Source of the DNA: Acestrorhynchus altus
Taxonomy: Eukaryota > Chordata > Actinopteri > Characiformes > Acestrorhynchidae
DNA: 64,000 nucleotides
Direction: 5' to 3'
Assembly: GCA_034509495.1 (NCBI GenBank)
Contig: CM067512.1
Location: 5,737,459-5,801,458, forward strand
Shown: positions 13,336 to 25,822 of the stretch, piece after piece
Layout: every line of letters starts with the position of its first letter
Numbering within the stretch: the stretch's first letter is position 1
The notes under the pieces: model-generated
Told to the model about the DNA's origin: nothing
Database searches by the model: none
The model's input: the letters and a program-made list of their open reading frames with translations, nothing else
Translations under genes and position numbers: made by a program

Positions 13336-14042
13336 GATGTCTCTGTTCAAACAAAATTAGAAGCCACACACTGCAACTGCTCTGAAATTGACGAACGTGG
13401 GTGCTGGAGGATGTGGCTGTAATGTCAAAGTAAAATAAAAGCAAGCTTAAAAGTAAAGTTTAAAGAAACCAAGAAAACAAACCACAGAAGTGGCTAAAAG
13501 CTTCCCTATTTTTTACAGTTAATTCTGGATAATAAGCCCAGCTGTTATCCTCCTTGATAGCTGCTGTTTGTGATTCTGGTGAAAATAAAATTTAGGAGTG
13601 AAAGCTGTTCCAAAGACTGTCACATGCAGGTCCATTAAAAACAGTGTTTATAACCTAAAAAACATCCTATTTCGGTGAAAAAAAAAACTTGGATTTGTTC
13701 CCTTTTCCTGCTGTGTGAAGGAAGCCTTAGTTACCGTAGCCTTAGTTAAGGAAACTGTGGACCAGTGAAGCGGCACACCAGTAACTCAAGGAGCCACGAG
13801 CATTCCTGTCATTTATATTTGTTATGTGCAAATCAGTCATTAAGATCACAGAAGATTTTCTCGTATTGAAATCACAGTACCGCACCTCCCTGTTCAAAAC
13901 GAATGCCTTGGAAAGAGGCACTCGGAGACACAAGATCCGCACTTAGAGAGATGAGATCCTGATACATAGACACGGGATCCTCACACAGAGAAATGTGAGT
14001 TTTGGTGACGAGAAAATTGTCAAACGATCCCTTTAAGTCGGA

Positions 14043-14045
<3 letters not shown>

Positions 14046-14083
<38 letters not shown>
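14046..14083. repeat. poly(A) tract (poly(U) on the aff3 strand)
   Basis: A run of about 38 A residues. It could be a retroposon tail or slippage. No source element was recognised upstream. Confidence 0.95.
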
Positions 14084-14090
<7 letters not shown>

Positions 14091-17000
14091 CCTTTTTTTT
14101 TCTTTCAGAAACCCCTTTAGTGTCAATAAGCTGTACACTCGGCTTTACAGAAATGAATGGAAATGAAAACATCTGACACTCTGAATGATGGTGGAAATGG
14201 GATGAAAGCAGCAGAAGGGAGTCTGAATAGGAAAACGCAGGGGATGAGCGATTACGTTAAATCTGCAATGCTTCAAGGCAATAGATCGAGTAAGGTCAAA
14301 CGCAACACCTTGATCCGATACAATCCTTTACATCAAAAGACACAAATGATGGAGCACCACTCTGTACTGTACATAAGAAGACGAAACTAGACTCAACAAG
14401 ACTGCGAGTAATTGCTCCTTGTTTTACGGACGCGTTTTCTTTAGTTACAAGGCAGTTTGATTGAAAATGAACGATGGAAAAAAAAAAATAAATGACTATA
14501 CATATTTAAAAGGAAGTACAAAGCAATGCCTCTGATGAAGTTAGAAAGTGGCCTCTGAACCGCGGTAACATTCCTGTTAAGGACACGCTCCTTAAACTGG
14601 CTTAAAAAAAGCTACTTTTTAAGTTCAGGATTCGTGTGGACATTGGAGGTGGACAGTGGACATTTGACATCCTGTGCCACAATCAAAAGGCTCATCATAG
14701 TGCACTGGAATGAAGGACAATCCAGCGTGCTGTTGAACATTGTGAATATCACAGTGTGCGCCGTTTCTTCTTCTTCTGGAAGATCTTTCATTGGCCGACA
14801 CGATGCGGAGTTTGGTGTTGACGTTGAGCTCTTTACATGTTTCATTTGCAGAGCAAACCGAACGTCTCCATCTGAGACCACTTGAAACGGAGATCCTTTT
14901 CCATTTCTGTCTTTTCGCCCTCCTCCCTTCTTTCTTCAGCAGAGCCCGACAACAACTATCAGAAAGGAATCAGAAGGAGCTGCTACATGGGACAGGCAAC
15001 GGTGGCAGCGACGTTGCAGAAGGTCTGACTGGCAGCTTTTAAGCAGAATGTTTTGAGCAATCCTGCCATGAGATGCTGATTAGGGTCAGCGTAGTTTTAC
15101 AACATATTTGAAACGTTGCTTCGGTCTTGTTTTTGAAACGTTCGAAATAAATAACAGCCGTGAATAAACGCTGAGTATTCAAGTGCTACGAATATGTCTA
15201 AGCCACACGTGAATGGATTAAAGGAGTTGGTCAGTAACATTAGCACATGTATGGTCAAACGGTTCCTTTAAATGATTCATACGTTAAGACTGTGAAAGGT
15301 GGACACTGTGAATCAGTCTAGCATAGTAATCTGGTCGATCATATATATTCATATAGTGCTTTCTCTCATTAAACCTCACACTGTTCCTACAGACTGTTAA
15401 CAAAGCTGTGACATATTGAAAGTCAAACTGTTCAGCTATGAATATATTAGTTTTGTCCTCTGGTTTGGTCAACATATGATATTCTAAACAGCTGCAATAT
15501 CCCTTTTATTCCTATAGACTTGCCACTAATATGAATAAAATCTGTAGTTAATTGAATTAATTAGAACCTCCATTCAAATACTAGCCTTTCCTCAATAACA
15601 AATATTCAAATTCAGAAAAAAAAAATGCATGCAATTATAATGTGAATGTATAGAATATCTGTTAATAATGTAAAATGTTGTCAATACTGCCATCCAAGTT
15701 GAGAATCACTGCTCATATTTCTCACTTAAAATTCGGGGCTTCAAATAAACAGCAGCTCTGCACATGCGTGAATGACAAGGCTGAAGATTCTCACTGGCAA
15801 TATGATATTTATCGTTATCATCGACAAATTACATCTTAATATTTCACAGAATGTTTAGTATATTGCGGACAGGACCAATACTACTCTAGATGTTAAATCT
15901 TCAGCCTATGGCACGCTGTCGTCTTGCCATATTGCTCACTTAAATTATTATATTAAATTATTATTAGTTTTAAATTACTGTCTAAAGCAACCCCATAAAC
16001 AGAGTTAATATTAAGAGAATTCGTAGTAAATCCACCTGATATCAGACGTGTTATGGATGTGCTGATCATGTCTATATGGCAATAAAGAAATGATCTGCGT
16101 GTCCATTAGATGTCTAATGTTCAGTTGGAAATGTGTTTTTGGTAGCTGGATTTGCAGAATCTACAGGAAATACAACGGGAAAACGGGAGCCTGCTAGGAG
16201 TTTCGTAGGGGTCTCGTAGGCACAAAGAGTGGTCAAATATTAGTGCCAACCCAGCTCACTTGCAAACATGAGTAAGCAAGTATGACAATAGTATCGATTA
16301 CAGGTACCAGGTATTAATGCCTAATGAAAAAGATCAAATCAAGTGTAGAATAGTGGGTATCATGGAGTTGAAAGTCACCGTTATGGTTTTCGGTGCTTTG
16401 CATTAATGATACTTTGTGTCAAAACACTGTTCCCTTACAGAAAATAACAAATGGATTATTACATGGTCACAGTTTTTCATTTAAATGAGTTACTATTCGA
16501 AAAATTGACTTTAGCTTGTGATTAATGAAATTGTTTACATGTTTTTATTTGTTACCAATGTTGTTTTCAAACAGTTCACAAGTGAAAAACACGTGGCTCT
16601 TCTGTAAGGGAGCTATTGTTGCTCATCTCGACAGCTGACGATGCATCAAAGCCCTTATTAAGTGTTGCTTTTAAATTAAAATAAATTAAAAATATGTCGA
16701 TTTTGAAACCTCCTTGTGCAACTATGTATCTTTGATATGCATGTATTATATACCTCATTTTTTACTGTTTTTAACATGTGATTCTGTCCTTTATATTAAC
16801 CCCTAACATTACAGTAACCTCTAATAAACACCATTTCCTTTCCAGTAAAGTGTTATGATGGTGTTCTGACAGTGACAATATGTGAACAGCACATTCTAAA
16901 ATATACCAGTGCAGCACATATGGCTTTTTAGAAATCCTAATCCTAATACTGATGCTACAATCAATAAGTAATAGCAGGACCTCTAGAAATGTCCGGGATT

Positions 17001-18599
17001 GCCATTGAACCATATCTATGCTGATTTGAAATGCGGGGATTCAGGGGACGATCAGAGGAATATTAGAAGTGTGCGGTGATGCTGGAGCAGGTCTGCGCAC
17101 AGCAGGCTGATGGCACCGCTGCTGGAAGGAGCTGGCGCTACTTGTTGTTGATTAGCTGCCAGAGGGGCCCAGATTTCTTTGACAGACTGGCACGACTCAA
17201 ACGAGCGCAGGAACAGCTGTGGTGCGAGCCACTTACATTTTTACAAACCCACTACCCAACAAAAGGGGCGACAGTTGGTAACTTTGGACTGGAATTTGAT
17301 TATTTGCATAAAGAAAAGTGGGAGGAACGCATTAATGGACAGGATACAAGAGTGATTTTGTGTTTTATAACATGCAAAAATATACCTGCAATAGTCATTT
17401 GAGCAATTGTATTGCTTCACGCATGTGGTGGAGTATTACGTCCAACAGCTATTGCACTATGATCTGCAGAGTCTGCCAAAGCCAACCATGAAGAGAAAGA
17501 TAAAATCACCAGGGTTAAATGGACACCGTTGCCGCCCAACGACTTTCAACTGTACAGCATCTATTTACACATATTATAGGTGTCGATTGAACACTAGTAA
17601 TATTCCTATGTAGGTTCTAGAGAAGCTGATTTGGTTCTAGGTTCTAGAGACCAACTACATATACAGAATTTGAAGATACGGAGCTGCTTTACTGCAGTAG
17701 TTGAAGTCTTAAGGCTGCAATATTTCGACTATCCGCCACATCTGTCTACCATTTGATTAAATTTCCATTGGGAAACTGATGGACACACAGCCGATAAATT
17801 CCGATGTCACTGCTGTACATCAAATTCAGCTACGCAGGAGGCATTTTCTATCATCATCAGAGCAGAAAAGGAACCAGAAATGTCCTCATTGTACACTTGA
17901 AACGTTAAAGCCAAAACAGGTATCACCATTGCCAGTATAAAGTACACAAATAAATAATTGTGGTCGTACGAAAAGGAAAACCAAAAATCGAATATACCAA
18001 TATGGTATGGAAAAATCATTTAGATTCATTCTTGTTCTTAAATATAGACTCTAATAAATTCTCATTGCATACGCAGGCACTTTTGTATAATCTTGGTGAA
18101 ATTCCCATTTCACACACATATACTCTTGCTCTCTCACTCACATTCAGACTCTCGAAGATGGTACGGAACTGAAGCACACACGCTGCTGTGCAGTCTCATT
18201 GACAGAACTGACACCGGCGCCCGGGAATCTGACCCATCGGTCCTCCGTGATCCGCCGAGACGATCATCCTACACTGATGGAACAAAACTGGACGGCAATG
18301 GAGAAATGGCTCGCCTCTTACTGACAGCATTATATTATAAACAGTGTACTACTGACCGTCAACATTAAGGTACCATCGATAAAGAGTTCACAAGTTCATT
18401 TCAAAACGCTGTTAGGCTACATGATATCGAATCGATCGGGAATATGGGGATGTGGGAGTGTACAGGGGGAACTGGATTACAGCTGGCACTAAACTCTTTA
18501 AGGATAACAACTTAACATTGAGTGTTTTCACACCAACAACAACAGAGATGCTGAAGCCCCCCTCGACCCCCTCCCCCTCCCCACCTCTTATTTTCCCAG

Positions 18600-18644
18600 A
18601 GAAAACAAACAAACAAACAAACAAACAAATAAACAAACAAACTA
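18600..18644. repeat. (AAAC)n microsatellite in the probable 3' UTR
   Basis: ACAA tetranucleotides with a single AATA interruption. Confidence 0.9.
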
Positions 18645-19984
18645 ACTGAAAAAAAAAAATAAACACAGCACAGTACACCTTCATAAAACTCAAATAATCA
18701 TGGATGTTGACGGACTTCCTCGGAAACTATCTAGAACACTCTCTGTGAACATGCAAGATTCGAACAAACATCGAATAGTAAAAGAGATGCCATATAGAAC
18801 ACAGTCAGTTATGGTACATATTGGAAAGGTCAAAAGAGCCATCGAGCCACGGAGACACTGCTCTGCCATGTGTGCGTCTGTACGCTGTCAGTCAATTGCA
18901 CAGGGAATCTTCCGTTAAAACAGTTTCCGACAAATTTAAGACACATGGTCCCCATAAGGAATTCAGCTTTGGAATAAAAGCCAGTGATACATAGTGATAT
19001 ACAGTTATTATGGCACCGTCGAGTGCAGGACTAAGGAGGATAGGGCTGTTGGAGGGATGGATTTCATCTGACTGTTTGGGGTTTTTGCTATGCTTTGGAC
19101 CACAAATCCCTCAAGACACGTATTATGGAACCATCAAAGAAACAATACTGACATGGAGAAGGATTACATGCTGGGCACCTGTGTAAACCTTCTCCAGAAT
19201 GAGATGGTGCTTTAGAGCAAACAATGTGCACTCTGCACAAAACAAACAGAAAGGCTTTGTCGGGTTTTAAAACAGAGATGCCGTCAATCCCTCTCAGCCA
19301 AGACTAATCATCTAACCGACTGTAGCACACAAGGGCATGTGCAACAAACCAGATTTGTCTGCAGTAACTGCTGAAAGAAAATGCATATTCTTCCACAAAC
19401 TGACCTTGTTTTATCCGCAGCTTGCTTCTCACAGTCACATGTGCCAACAGGAAGTTCTTCAGAGCGATGCCAGAGAAGAAAGACTTATTGTTCTCTAAGG
19501 AACCTTTCAACTGAATGGCTGCCATTGCCTGTACATGATGAGGAGGTTCTGTAAACTTAAACAGAAGATCTCATTTCCAAAAAAAAGGTTCCGTCCACTG
19601 AAGGTTCACTCTGAAGAACCCCACTTCCTTCTGACAGTGCACATGCCCACTTGGGTGGCTCATGGTTTAGTGTTCTACTAAACAAAAACAACAGCACCTC
19701 ACGTTCAATTAATGACACGTTTCCCTTTTTTCTGTGAAAGCAGATGACCACGTGCCCCTGGGACGACCACACAGCTCAGAAGGCTTGCAGGATAACCGCC
19801 TGAACCCCCTCCTCCCTACCCTGTGTCAGGGTCCCGGTGGCTCGGAGATGGCAGTGCTGGTGGTGATACTGGTAGAAGGAGGAATGATGGAAGGAGAGAC
19901 GAGATGTGGCGAGAATAAGAGTGAGAAAGTGAGCTAGAGAGAGAGAGAGCGAGAGTGTGAGAGAGCACAGTGAATGTGCCAGCA

Positions 19985-20106
19985 CTATAACAAATGGGCC
20001 TCAATCCGGAGCCAGTGCAGTCCTTGGCGGATGTAGCGCACCAGTTCCGTCATGCTGCTGTGTTGCGTCAGCGGTTCCATCACTGAGTCCAGCTCCTGAA
20101 AGAACT
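19985..20106 (-). CDS. aff3: aff3 window exon 11: terminal coding exon with stop codon
   Basis: The exon starts after CGCCTGGCAG, completes a Glu codon, and encodes FFQELDSVMEPLTQHSS, MTELVRYIRQGLHWL and RIEAHLL, then TAG at 19987-19985. This is the typical end of an AFF protein. The -AHLL end and LVRY.RQG wording point to AFF3 rather than AFF4. The 3' UTR continues to lower coordinates. Confidence 0.92.
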
Positions 20107-22385
20107 CTGCCAGGCGAAAGAAACAAACAAAGACAAACAAAGACATAGTGTGAGTGTAATGTGGCAAAGACTACGAATACTGGGTAAAACCTCTTCCTTC
20201 AGGGACAGTGTCAGGTTGAATCCATGGGTTCATGCTGTGGTTACCCAGTTCACACCAGTTTCTTGTGCCCACTGCAGCCTCAGCTTTGTGTTCTGCACAG
20301 ACAGAAGTGGAATCAGACGTGATCTTCTCCTGTGGTAGCTCAAAGTGCTTATTTGTGTTGCTGTAGCCTCTCTTTCAGCTCCAACCAGTCTGACCACTCT
20401 CCCACTGCTCACCTAATGTGTCTTCTTTATCGGTCCTTTCTGAATAACCGTTGTGCTGAAAATCCCATGGGAATTCTGATTGTTGATGGCAACATTACCT
20501 AAAACTGCTGGATTGTTTTGTGGGTTGGAATGCTGTCACATGATTGGTTGATAAGACTTCTACTGTACTGTATACAGTATTTTATATCCAATACTGTCTG
20601 TTTGGAAAGATAACCGACCAATCAAATAATCATCAGTCCTTTTTGTCTTCTCCTTCTTACTCATGCTCAGTTTGGTTTCCACTTTGCAGCTGGTTTTGAA
20701 AGTAGTACGTTTCGGGTTGGCGCCAGCTTGCTAATGGATGTTTGACCACTTTATTGCTAAATAGCTGGACAAAAGCCCATTTCTCTTTAGAATAAAAAAA
20801 AATCAGCATTACTTGTTTCGAGTTCTTGTTTTCAAGAGCACTGTTTGCATTTACTAATAAACTCCTCGTCCACCTCCACATGTCCAACCTTCACTTCCCT
20901 TCATATTCAGCTATACACCAGCGAACCCCCTGCCCTCAGTATGCTGCACATATCCACCAGGAGTTCAGCCAAATTAAACGGCTCATTATGAATAATATCT
21001 TCGTGATTGAGGTTATTTTCCATGGCACAAACTCAAACACTCAAGTCATATCACTCAAAAGAAAAGCTGGCTGAACCAAAACTGGACAGGTCCAAACCCC
21101 CCAAAACTGTCAGTGATCTGAGCCTGGGATGGAGGTTCACCTTCCAACAGGACCATGACCCAAAGCAACCTGCTAAAGCAACACTCAGCTGGTTTAAAGA
21201 GAAACATGTAAATGTATTGGAATGGCCCAGTCAAAGCCCAGACCTTAATCCAGTTGAGTCTGTGGAATCATCTAACTTGAAGGAGCTGAGCTGTAGCAGC
21301 TCACTGAGACTTATCCAAAGTGACTTGCAGCTGTAATTACAATGTAATGACTTGGGGGATGAATAATTATGCACATTGATGTTTTCTGTTACTGTCCTAT
21401 TTGCTGTTTGCTTCACAATAAAAAAAAAATGTTCAAAGTTGTAGGTATGTTCAACAAGCCCTACTGAAAGGTCGTGAACTGACTCAAACGGAGCATCGGA
21501 TGGTTGATACCGAGAGCGGCTCACAACCTCCACACCGGTTAAGGGAATATGGGTTGCTGCAAGCATTGTGCTGAGAGGGGAACAGTGTTTTTGTTGGTTT
21601 AAACTATGATATGATCTAGGTTTTGAGAATCGCTGGTGTTGTAAACCAGCAGAGAACAGACTTTCCATACAATTTAAACCAAACATTATTTAAGAACTTT
21701 CAAACCTTAAAGATAGGAGATAAACGATATCTCCTCAACCCATATCCTGATATAGATATGAATATTGATATATCAGCACAGCCCTACTACACACTAATAC
21801 TAATAGGGTACTAATAGACTATATACTTAGTTTACAGTAGTATATAAGTATACTTAGTATATACTCACTTAGTATTAGTAATTAGTATGCAATGGGATGC
21901 ACCGTCAGTGTGTTTTGAGCATTTTTCAGAGTCAGACACTTGAATCTGAAGAGATTCAACTGGAAACGAACAGGTTGGAATGGACTCCAGTGCAGAGGCT
22001 CGTTGCTTCAGCAGAACAATGACTGAAAACATTTGACAGTCTCTGTTCGTCAGCTAATGACCAGCCACAATTAACTTAAGGCCAGTGTTCACATAACCTG
22101 CCCATATGGGCAGCGGCTCGGGTGTGCCTAAAAGCCCTACGTCTGAGCTCACAGTGCTGTAATTGGCCAATTTCACCATCAATCCCACCAAAGGCTGAAC
22201 CCAACAGGCCTTAATTGAGTTCATTATGAAAAGAGACAGCGAGCAGGGAAGTAGGAGAGAGGGTCAGGGCGGCTTCTTAGGGGTGACTTCTGAGGCAGAG
22301 AGACTATACACGACACATACAGTGTCCCTGCACTTTTAATTAGCCTTCTCCAGAGGAATGAGAGAGAGAGAGAGAGTGATAGAAG

Positions 22386-22421
<36 letters not shown>

Positions 22422-25320
22422 GGCAACGGAAGCCACATCAAACCTCCAGCACTAGGAATCCACTATCTGTCTCCAGTGGCCCGTACAAATGTTCGGTCGC
22501 TGATAAGGCTAATGTGTGAAAGGGCCCAGCTCTCTTTGCAACCTCTGACAGATGTAGATAACATAAAATAAGACCAATCAGGTCCACCAGCAAATGGAAC
22601 ACTGCTGCGGGAGGCTTTTCAGCACTTTGGCTTGTCGAGGAGGAATGTTTTCCAGAGAAAAGGATATGCTATAAGGGGAATTCCATTCTCTCTCTGCTGT
22701 TCTTAAACAGTCAACGATATGTTTGATTCAGGGGGTTTCGTGTGTATTTCTACATCTATGTTTTCCACAAATGCAAATCCATATTTCAACTTTAAGACTG
22801 GGACTGTAAAAAGTGAGGGCTGATTTTCCAGACACAAGCACTAAACTCCATTATTCATGCGTATTCTCCATAGAAAATCCAGTGGCATCTCAGACTAAGT
22901 TCAGTATGAGGTTGGAAAGCAGGGCGTTAAATTCTCTCCTGAGGTGCTGAGGTCAGGTTTTTGGTGCACATGCATGGTCTTCATCACATTTATACACTGA
23001 GAAAATGCTCACCTCACAAAATTGGAACTACCAGCTGCTTGCTTTAGTATTTTCATCGGTAACAGACAAATTTATTGCGTATATTTCATAAATCCACTAG
23101 GACGAACCAAGGAGAGCTTGGTATACGGTGTTCATTTGTGTTATATCAGTGACTGTCTGGTGAAATGTCACATTTTGTCATTTATCGTAAACCACTCTGT
23201 ACAGCTGTGGTGAGCAACTGAGGCAGGTGAGCTTTGGGTGCGTTGGGTATCACCTGTTGTCAGCCAAGAACAGAAAGCCGAGGCTGCAGTTGGCACCGCC
23301 TCACCAAACCTGGACAGTGAAAGACTGGAAGAACTGAGGAATCCAGATTTCTGCTAATATTCACTGATGATAGGTTTAGAATTTCCCACCAACACCAGGA
23401 ATCCATGGTCCCAATGTGCCTTTGTCCAGGCTGGTGGAGGTGGTGTAAAGGGAATTTTTTTGGGGCAAACTTTGGTTCTGTAAGTCAATCATTCTTGAAT
23501 GGCACAGACTATTTGAGTATTGTTGCTGACCGCAGGTCACCTGAAGGTGCACCTCAAAAATCTACAGGAATTCCATGATGAAATCATGCCAACACAGAAC
23601 AAAATCAGCTGCTATAAAATTAAGGAAACTTTTTCAGTTGCTCCTTATTCAGTTCAACTCATTACGGAATACCAGGCCTACCTTGGCTTTCATGGGCCAG
23701 CTTGTCGGCCGTGTCCCAGTGCTCGTAGCTGCGCAGGATGTTGTTGGTGATGTTGACGTGGCTGGCGGCCATGTGATGGATGCGCTGGGGGATGGCCACG
23801 CTGCCTGACGAGGACGAGGAGGAAGAGGAAGATCCCACAGCTCCAGTGTTGCTGCTGACGGAGCTGATGGGAGAGGGACTCAACGACATTGGAGAGGGTG
23901 TGCCCGTACTTCTGGATGGGGGGAGAGGGAGGGGACATTCACAATTTCACTCAAAATGAGGTACCATAGCAACCACCTAATGCCCTAGAAACTACCTAAC
24001 AGCACTACATTACTCATCTAGCTACCACTTAACACTATATTAATACCTTAGTCACACTACAGCAGCCGTTACGCTGTCTTTACACACCAGCAACCACCTG
24101 GGATACAATAGCAACCACTTAACATTCACAGGGGGTCATTCACAGCACTGCAGTGCCATGGAAATGGTGGTGGTGTGTTAGTGTGTGTCGCGCTGGTACA
24201 AGTGGTTCCAACACAGCAGTGCTGCTGGAGTGTTTAAACACTGTGTCCACTCACTGTCCACTCTATTAGGCACTCTCACGTAATTGCTTTATGTTGTAGA
24301 TGTAAAGTCAGAGACAGAAGCTCATCGGTCTCTAAACTCTAGTCCTTCATCAGTGCTGACAGGATACTGTTGGCTTGATATGTCTGGTTGGTGGACTGTT
24401 CTCAATCCAGCAGGGGTTTTAAACACTCCAGCAGCCCGGCTGTATCTGACCCACGACCCTCCACCCACATAATACCTGCTCCGTGGTGGTCCTGTGGTGT
24501 CCTGACCTTTGACCATGAGGGTGAAAGGAAGCTAGCAAAGCGTGCAGAGAAACAGATGAACTACAGTCTGTATTTATAGAATTAAAAAGTGCTCCTGTAT
24601 GATCAGAGGAGCTGATAAAATGGACAACGAGGGTACAATCAAGGCGGTGGTCACGTGAAGAAATCACAAAAAGAAATGGCTGAAATTTTAGAATCTGTAA
24701 TTTTTGTTGGCAGAACTCGTTTTTGTCTTCAAATCTGTGTTAGCGAGACTGTGCTTTCCCAAGCTCAACAACGCTCCTGGTCTAAACATTATTAGTATCA
24801 AACCCAGGCTTTTCTCCCACACAAGCACAGTTGGATCCGTGTGCCAGTCAACGAACACACACATCAGTCTTTTTAGTACTTAAACCTAAACAATCAGGCC
24901 ACGTCGCCTGTAATCCAGCGATAAATTGAACTGTGCTAGAGCCCTGCGAGGCTAAATTATGTTCACTGTCAACAGCAGAGACCGTTCTCGGGTGGTTTCG
25001 TGGGCTTTACAGGAATAAACAAACCATTGGCGGGAGGGAGAGACAGCAGAGGCAGCAGGAAGGGAGAAAAGATTCATGATGGTAAAGAAGGTAAACAATG
25101 TGCGGAGAGGAAAGTGGAGGGGGGAGGTGTTGGTGTTGATCATAGCTGCAGCAGGTAGGGGAGGATTAGAAAGCTCTCTTCGCGCCTAATGTATTAGCGA
25201 AGGCAGGGAGGCTGGAGGGGTCTGGCCGTCTGAGTTAATTGGTTTTGACAGGCACACTGGTTGCAGAGCAGTAGGCCTGGGTAGTGTCCAGCCAGAGGCC
25301 AACTCGCGCTCTCTTTTTTT

Positions 25321-25401
<81 letters not shown>

Positions 25402-25772
25402 AAACACACAGAAAGCTTCCTGAGCTCCCTCGCCCCACAGACATTAGGTTGCCATGGCGCTGGCAGTGGAAGAGCTCCTGCTTTCCCAGAGTTCATCTCT
25501 TCATGCCCTCTCATTTGCTTAAAGTAACCATGACCGAGGTTTCGCATCGCACGCTCATAGGTCTACACTTTCCCACTGCTTACTGCGGCTGATCCCACCG
25601 AGGAGGAGGAGGAGGAGGAGGAGGAGGAGGGTGGCTTTGCAGGAGCGAGTTGTAGCAGAAAAGGATGAGGTTAGAGAACGATATTAGGGAAGAGAAAGGA
25701 CTTACTTTCCATTGGCTCCCCACGGCGAAGGTGCTTGGGAACTTTTTGCTGAGTTCTGGTGAGAGAGAGGGA

Positions 25773-25822
<50 letters not shown>

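Larger units (their letters stand above)
10670..19984 (-). other. aff3: probable long 3' UTR of aff3
   Basis: After the TAG at 19985 no further coding exon is seen on the minus strand for about 9.3 kb. The first clear mRNA-3'-end-like stretch is at 10680-10800, where the minus strand is T-rich and ends in ATGCTGAATAAAACTGG. Earlier candidate AATAAA signals lie near 15505 and 16545, so shorter isoforms are possible. The region carries a Tc1 fossil at about 12240-13330, a 38-base poly(A) (poly(U) in the mRNA) near 14047-14083 and an (AAAC)n run at 18600-18644. Long 3' UTRs are known in AFF genes, but the extent here is inferred. Confidence 0.45.
20107..23681 (-). other. aff3: aff3 intron between exons 10 and 11
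   Basis: GT-AG intron of 3.6 kb, containing the Tc1 fossils at 20990-21450 and 23220-23630 and a (GA)n tract. No exon-like sequence seen inside. Confidence 0.8.
23912..25705 (-). other. aff3: aff3 intron between exons 9 and 10
   Basis: GT-AG intron of 1.8 kb holding the CAACCACC repeat, an inverted-repeat element, a long (CA)n and a (GGA)n array. Confidence 0.85.

Noticed and set aside
21231..21686. A 151-codon minus-strand frame.
   Set aside because: It lies antisense to the Tc1 remnant at 20990-21450 and its flank; no domain recognised.
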